Assembly: GCF_000004075.3 (NCBI RefSeq) | Contig: NC_026657.2 | Coordinates: forward strand, 37,806,732-37,870,731 | Origin: Cucumis sativus | Lineage: Eukaryota; Streptophyta; Magnoliopsida; Cucurbitales; Cucurbitaceae | Direction of reading: 5' to 3' | Length of the DNA stretch: 64,000 nt | In this document: piece by piece, positions 57,906-64,000 of the stretch | Position numbering within the stretch: the stretch's first letter is position 1 | Layout of the letters: every line of letters begins with the position of its first letter | The notes under the pieces: generated by a model | Databases searched by the model: none | Told to the model about the DNA's origin: nothing | The model's input: only the letters and a program-made list of their open reading frames with translations | Position numbers and translations under genes: made by a program

Positions 57906-59966
57906 ATGGAGCTTCAACTTGAGCTAGAGCTTTCTGTTCCAGATCCCACCAGAGGATTCGACCTGAACAGGAATGCTTGTGATGGAAAAGATGTGTTTGG
58001 TTCAGATCCGAGGAGCTATCTGTGTGCCGAAAGCACGAGCCATGGTAAACGCAACAAGCGTGGCTTTGAAGATGCTTTCTTTAAGACCAAAGGCTCGTTT
58101 AAAGAGATGTCTTTGCTGCTGTGGAATGGTCACCCAAACAAGGAAGATGATGACAGGAAGGACACCAACCAGAGAAGCTCTTGTGCAATACACATGTGAG
58201 TTCAATTCAGATAACCGATTTTTTTTCTTTTTTACTTTCTTAAAATATTATTTAGCATGGAACCGATTTAACACAACTTAGTAGATAAAGACGCCAATTA
58301 TTATCTTTAATATCAGTTTGATATTCATCCCAAAGTTGTTGAACTCGAAAAAAAGTATTTTTATGTAGAAAGGGACTTTGAACATCTACTCATGAGGGTA
58401 GACGCTAGTATCTAACTACTTTAGTTATGTTGAAATAGGCCTTTACATAATTGATGTACGTCAAACAAGGAAACATATTTAGAGGGAGAAAATCATGCTT
58501 TAAACAGACATGTATAAAGGAAAATTTCATGCTTCAAATAAAATACAAACCAACTCCTTTTTTAAATAAATATAATATGTCTGTTTTTAAGTTAGACTTT
58601 AGTTTTATTTTCAATTACACTTTCATTTTCAAACTTAGAATATGGTACAGACAACTCTAAGGCTATGATGCATTTGTTCTATCACCAAGCATCTGGCCTG
58701 ATGATTTGTTTCCAATTTTCATAACAGTAAGGCTGTAGAGGAGAACAAAGCTGTGGGGTGGCCACCCATTGCATCATGGAGGAAAAGGCACCTTCATGGG
58801 CTGCAACAGGGCGGCCCGGGTTCTGATAATTATTGGATGGAAGAAGATGAAGATGATGGAATTGTTTTTAACCCAAAATATGTGAAGGTGAAGATGGAGG
58901 GGGTGCCGATAGCAAGGAAGATTGATGTGGGGATGTATAACTCATATCAGACGCTGAAAACTGCCTCGATCAACATGTTTTCCGATTCTTGCTGTGAGTG
59001 AACAGTTCTTCATAACTTTTTTGTATTTTCTTCAAACTTGATCTCATAAGGCGCAGTTCTTTGTTTTTGGTTTTCTGTTTTTGAAACTGAACCCTTCTCT
59101 AATCTACTTTTAAAATTGTTGGTGTTCACACTATCTCTTAGTCAAATTTTAGATTTTGGGTACTCTTGTTTTCGTTTTTAAAGTTTTTGACTAAGAATTA
59201 AAAAATGTTTCTCGAGAGATCTAGATTTAAAACAGAAAATCAAAATCCTGAGCCATAATTCTCATTTTTTGAGTCATCTTGAGCATAAGTTAATTGGTTT
59301 AGCCATTATGCATATATCCTTGACCGAGATGTTAGATGTTTGAAACTTCCAACCCCATATGTTTTGGGACTCAAAATTATCCTGTTTTTAATATGAAGTG
59401 GTGATTAAATTAAAAACTTAATTCCAATGTGAGTTTAGCTCAACAATAATTGGGCAGGGCTAAACTCCTTAGAGATTAGAGGTTCGATCCCTCGTTCCTA
59501 CATGACATAGTTAGTTTTAGTTGTACTAAAATAATTAATAATTAAATTTGAAACTCGACATTTTCTTATTAACAGATCAAAAGTGTGGGAATAGTAATGC
59601 CAGCTTAACTCTCACCTATCAGGACAAAGAAGGAGATTGGTTGCTTGCAGGAGATCTTCCATGGCAGTAAGCACTGTTTCTTTCTTCCTTTTTTTTCTCT
59701 CTCTCTCTCTTGTTAAAAATATTAGCAATAGTACAAATCTGATCTGCAAAGTTCAAAGTTGATGATTTTTACAAAGATTCTCTTCTTTTCCCACTGTCTC
59801 CCTCTAGTCACTATAGCCATGATTAGAACTTAGAAGTAAGTATCATGAACTTTTATTCTATGAAATGATGATTGGATTCTGAATACAAGAAATAATGTTG
59901 TTCCACAGGAATTTTGTAGAGTCAGTACAATGCATGAAGATCATAAGAAGACAACCATCAAACTAA
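57906..59966 (+). CDS. IAA29: Aux/IAA transcriptional repressor, IAA29 type, 234 aa, 4 exons
   Basis: Short-lived nuclear repressor of auxin-responsive genes that binds ARFs and is degraded through TIR1/AFB. Coding exons: 57906-58195, 58728-58993, 59576-59666, 59909-59966; phases close to 235 codons. Domain I is an EAR motif LELEL at residues 5-9. Domain II is a canonical degron VGWPPI at 106-111 followed by ASWRKR. Domain III begins YVKVKMEGVPIARKIDVGMY (from 148) with the PB1-type lysines. Domain IV has YQDKEGDWLLAGDLPW (200-215) with the acidic OPCA residues, ending in NFVESVQCMKIIRR. An upstream in-frame ATG at 57870 is less likely because MELQLELEL matches the family start and puts the EAR motif at the usual place. 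Gene order points to IAA29 (At4g32280). Confidence 0.95.
59427..59505 (+). mobile_element. SINE-like insertion in IAA29 intron 2
   Basis: GAGTTTAGCTCAACAATAAT (A-box region) and GAGGTTCGATCCCTCGTTCC (B-box region) at tRNA-like spacing. The middle is unlike the copy at 28126, so it is a related but distinct subfamily. Confidence 0.5.
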
Positions 59967-60634
59967 TGGAAGAAATCTTTATGATTTTCTGAGTAAGGAG
60001 CTATTATTATATATGATATCCCAAAATAGAGAGAGGGGTGAGTGAGTTACTTTAGTTAAGTTTAATTAGCATGTTTGTTATAAGAGTGCTGGAATGAGTT
60101 TCAAATTTTATTATGTTGTTTGTATAATTTAATAATACTTTGAGATCCCTCTGCCTAATCAAATAAATCAAATGCATGGTTTTGGATGTCACTCCAAGAT
60201 TATCATCTGATTTTCCAATTTTAATGGGTAGCATTATACCATTTATATGTATCATTTTATTATTTATATATCATTATATTCAAAGGAAGGGAAATAAAGT
60301 CCTTTTGATATATGCAAATTTTGAAACTAGGACCTCTTTGTTTTACATCACGTATTTTAATTGAAACTTTATATTAAATAACATAGCATATGCTTAATAG
60401 ATGTATGGGTTCTCAAAATATTCTAAACCAACTTGGATCAAGTGTATTGACATGACTTTCGTTTCAACTTCTAGAAACTAGAAAGAAAAAATATACTACT
60501 ACCATCATCAAGAAGAACCTATCTTGTTATACTTCATATTTCAAAAGCAAGAGTGATGGGAGGAAAGGGATGGTGAAAAGATTTGGATACTTTTTGTAAG
60601 GGATAGTTGCAAATTTAGCCATTAGATGCAAAAT

Positions 60635-60855
60635 AATTAAGTATATAACAACATTTTTTAAAAATTGCAAATATAACAAAATTTATCAAATTCTATCAAT
60701 GATAAAAGTCTATCACCGATGATAGACTATGTTGTAAATATTGGTTTATCATTGATAGATCATACAAATCTATAAGCGATACAAGTCTATCAGTAGCGAT
60801 AGTTTTGCTATATTTGTAATGTTTTTAAAATGTTACTATATTCTTAATTATTATT
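60635..60855. mobile_element. Inverted-repeat MITE with about 45-bp arms
   Basis: The left arm (AATTAAGTATATAACAACA ... GCAAATATAACAAAA) and the complement of the right arm (AATTAAGAATATAGTAACA ... ACAAATATAGCAAAA) match over about 45 bp with few differences. The centre is built of short palindromic motifs such as CTATCAATGATA, GATGATAGAC and ATCATTGATAG. It is the best-preserved copy of this family in the window. Confidence 0.7.
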
Positions 60856-62015
60856 CCTAAAATGGTCATCAATTATAATTACCTTTTTTAAAGAAAAAAA
60901 GGTTATGGATCATTCATGAGCTTTTTCATATCATTGCCTTTTTAGATCTGATGCATCAGCTCTTGTTTGGTCGAGTATTAAGACTTAACCATGATAACGT
61001 TGTTATTTCTAAATAGTTGCAAATATAACAATTAGATTTAATCTTCAGTTTCCAAGATCGAAAAATAAGTTTGAGTTTTTGACTCAAACACTCCTCTTTT
61101 ATGAGTCCTCTAAACTTTGTCAAATATCGATTGTGTCCAAAATCATCCATAACTATTTGTTTCGTGTTTATTTCATCAACCGCTGTCAATTAGTAGACTT
61201 TGTTGGGTATTATTAGAAGTTATTAGCTGTGTATTTGTTGTAGGGGTGTATGTGGTTGAAATTTGCACGTGGCTTCATACTTCATACCCATGCATCTATT
61301 TGCTACTAATAAAATATTACAACTAAAAATTATTGAACAAAAAAAAGGTTTATAAGAATCATTACTTTTGGGTTAAATTGTAAATCATAGAATTTATTTA
61401 TGAGACATGAAGTCTTATCAAACTATATATATTTAATTTTGGACAAATTTAACATTTTTGCCATGATTTCAATTTCTTTTATAAAAAAAATTATTTCTTT
61501 TACTTATTAGCATCATTTTTCCAAATTTGACTTTTCTTTTTCTTTTTTTCCGTTATTTATTAACTTCAATTGAATTTTTGGAGAAACTTAATCATGTAGT
61601 GTTAAGTCTTGGTAGGTTAAAAACAATGAATAATTTTTCTTACAAACGTCTTAACATGTGTATCGAACAATATAATATATAAAATATATAACTAACGTGA
61701 GATGGATTACATGGACGAAGTGACACATGACATTTTAACTGCCTAGTGGATATCTATTTAATTATATTTATAATATGTTAGTATTTTTACTAATAAAAAT
61801 ATATAGTATTATAATTAATTAATGACGTGGACAAGAATGAAGGGGGCAACATTGCAACATTGGAAATATCAGTCTTATCCTAATTTGACAATGAAGTATT
61901 GAAAAACCGACCAATCCAATTAGTATAAATATTCGATGAAAGGCATAATTTTTTTTCTTTTATTTATTTTTTAGAAAAATGGGTAAGTTAATATAATTGA
62001 GATTGACATTGTGTT

Positions 62016-62102
62016 TAAGCTATTCATCTAATTATTTCGGGAGGATTTGAACCTCTCACTTTAAGGATGAAAGATCGTATTACTGTTAAGCTAAACTCAC
62101 TT
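62016..62102 (-). mobile_element. tRNA-derived SINE, minus strand
   Basis: On the minus strand GTGAGTTTAGCTTAACAGTA (A-box) and GAGGTTCAAATCCTCCC (B-box). Same subfamily as the IAA29 intron copy. Confidence 0.6.
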
Positions 62103-62114
62103 TGATAATTGGTT

Positions 62115-62400
62115 ACTTTAATTAACCATAACTTATGTATGATAAGTAGGTATACGAGTTGAGTTTAGAGTATTTTTTGGACCAATCTGAAGTTGACCGC
62201 TCGAATAGGATCTCCAACCCAACTCTTAAAATTTAAGTTTAGTTAGGTTAGATTGTCTATTTTTTCCTTTTGAAACCTTGAATCCTTGAGGAATACAAGT
62301 GTGTGTGATTCAAGTTGGGTTGGATCAACTTGAATTTTTTAAAATGTAACTCGATACCTAACCGAACCCTTATAGTTTGGGTTGGATATCTAGGTTATTT
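62115..62400. repeat. Possible hAT-like subterminal repeat remnant
   Basis: Repeated ACCCAACTC, GTTGGGTTGGAT and GGGTTGGAT motifs in both orientations resemble the subterminal regions of the element at 10178-10955. No termini or target duplication were found. Confidence 0.3.
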
Positions 62401-63579
62401 GAACACACTAAATGACAAAAAAAAAATCTCGTTAATTATCTTCGAAAAAAATGATAAACTCTACATTATTGTCTTTATAAATGCATTATCATAATTTTAT
62501 ATAAGGTAAATTTGGACTTTTGATTTCTTCCTCATTCTACAATTATTCGTTTTGAATTTGGCATCATAGTCATTTCTTGATCGTGTGAGTTTCGACCAGA
62601 TTTTTAAAAAAAAAATTACATTTTTTATGGGTACGAAACATGTCACACGGGTAAACCTACCCAACAAATATGTTTTAAATTGTTGTCGATATCCTCTTTA
62701 ATTTTTTATATGTTGCCCTACAAAATTGTCCTTTTGTCCCTTAAAGTTACAAAATAGAATTTAAACTCACATGCCACTCTTTAATCTCGACGTAATTTTG
62801 TGAACTATCTTTTGCACAAAGCTTCAACCCTCTCATTTTTTGATTCGAATAATCTTCTTCTTGAGGAGTTTGTTGAATAAAAAGGTTTATAAATCTAACT
62901 CTAATAATGCTAAATAAAAACTTTGGGTTAGGTCTTAAATATTGTACCCAACAATGTACTAAATTAGAGAATTAAGTATATTATAACATTTGTCCCACCC
63001 TCACCCCACTAAAAAAATAATGAATAACATAAAAATGTGGGTGCATGATGGATCTTATGTCGGTTGATAAAAATAGTACATAATAATATTTTTTAAATCA
63101 AATTCTCAAACAAAGTTTCCAACTCAAGTGTTCGAGGTTAATAATGTAAGAATAAGTCGGTAGAATTAGGAATAAGCATGATAGGTTGAAAAATCGAAAC
63201 GATCGATCAAATCGAAGTTGGTCGGTCGAAAGAAGGTGAAGCTTTGATCAGAGTCGATTTTTATAAACATACAACCAATTATATTTTTCCAATCAACTTA
63301 TGGTCTAAACTGTTGGATATTTTAAAATTTTAAAATATAAATAAATTTTTACGCTTAATTTTTTTTTTGTTATGAAATATAAATATTTCGTGAAACGTTT
63401 TGTTTTTAATAATTTTTAAATATATAGAGAGAAAGAGTAAAAAAGATATTTTAAGTTTTAAACCGACAAATTTGTGGTTAAATTGGGAGGAAAAGGAGAA
63501 GAGGCAGTCAAATAAAAAGTGAAGAAGTTGACCAACAAACTAACACCGCCCGACGGTGAATATATATATATATAATTAA

Positions 63580-63612
63580 AAAGAAAAGAAAAGAAAAGAA
63601 AAGAAAAAGAAA
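63580..63612. repeat. (AAAAG)n microsatellite
   Basis: Six or so AAAAG units preceded by a short (AT)n tract at 63560-63574. Confidence 0.85.
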
Positions 63613-64000
63613 TGGAAAATTAAGGCCGTAAACCGCACGCGTCGAATGCGTGATTATGCTTTTCTTTCGACATCTCCTTTTCACCTTCCCTAATAAAATC
63701 CCTCTTTTCTTTTCTTTTTTTAATTTCCTTTTCACCCCAATTTTTAAAACTCAATATTTTTAGAAATAATTTTGTCTTTTAATTTTACAAAGGCAATAAT
63801 TATGGTTGTTTTCTCAATATTAAAAAAATAGCAACATATATATATTTATTATAAATGTTACAAAAACATTGCATCCGTCAATTCTTATAGTAACAATCAT
63901 TTATTGAATATAGTTTGTGATGTTTTGTAATTTGGAAAAAAAAATATTGTTGTTGTTTTGTTATTTAAAACAATTTTTTTAATAAGACTTTTTTTTGTAC

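Larger units (their letters stand above)
59967..64000. other. AT-rich intergenic region to window end
   Basis: No gene is supported. It contains an inverted-repeat MITE (60635-60855), a SINE (62016-62102), hAT-like subterminal motifs (62115-62400) and an (AAAAG)n tract. The 75-codon minus-strand frame at 63508-63735 is low-complexity K/F/I sequence from that tract. Confidence 0.5.

Noticed and set aside
1-64000. CRISPR arrays, operons, bacterial mobile elements
   Set aside because: Nothing of the kind is seen; the intron-containing genes show this is plant nuclear DNA, and the tandem repeats lack unique spacers of constant length.

Overview
This window is nuclear DNA from a flowering plant (a dicot). 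The genes are split by GT-AG introns, the intergenic DNA is very AT-rich, and miniature transposons, tRNA-derived SINEs and LTR fragments sit between and inside the genes. I infer the cucurbit family (Cucumis or a relative) from the style of the dispersed repeats, but the sequence does not prove it. All exon chains below were read by eye from splice sites, reading frame and family resemblance.

Layout. 0.4-4.4 kb: a FAR1-related (FRS6/FRS8-type) transposase-derived gene (+). 7.0-9.1 kb: a VAMP711-type longin R-SNARE (-). 9.3-17.5 kb: a gene-poor AT-rich gap holding a non-autonomous hAT element. 17.6-24.1 kb: a PX-domain endosomal Rab effector, EREX-like/EREL1 type (+). 25.3-29.9 kb: RNA polymerase subunit 6, NRPB6 type (+), with an antisense LTR element in its fourth intron. 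32.0-35.4 kb: a long coiled-coil plastid protein of the MRC/PII1 type (+). 36.4-39.8 kb: a KOC1-type chloroplast outer-membrane kinase (-). 44.5-45.9 kb: a SNRNP25-like ubiquitin-fold protein (-). 49.1-52.2 kb: a UGNT1-type nucleotide-sugar transporter (-). 57.9-60.0 kb: an Aux/IAA repressor of the IAA29 type (+). The rest is intergenic DNA, transposon remnants and simple repeats.

How the genes relate. This is not an operon or a dedicated pathway. The order VAMP711, EREL1, MRC, KOC1, ubiquitin-fold protein, UGNT1, IAA29 matches, from memory of locus numbers, Arabidopsis At4g32150, 32160, 32190, 32250, 32270, 32272 and 32280. The window therefore looks like an ancient collinear block. FRS and NRPB6 appear to be lineage-specific neighbours. 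Two functional pairs stand out: VAMP71 with EREL (both in endosome-to-vacuole traffic), and MRC with KOC1 (both plastid proteins, convergently transcribed).

No previously undescribed enzymatic system is evident. The points most worth a second look are the collinear block, a kinase-like domain without the HRD triad, a frame-breaking competing splice acceptor in the EREL1-like gene, short upstream ORFs in two leaders, several nested or antisense transposon insertions in introns, a decayed coding-like stretch at 53.2-54.0 kb, and an unexplained GC-richer island at 56.6-56.9 kb.
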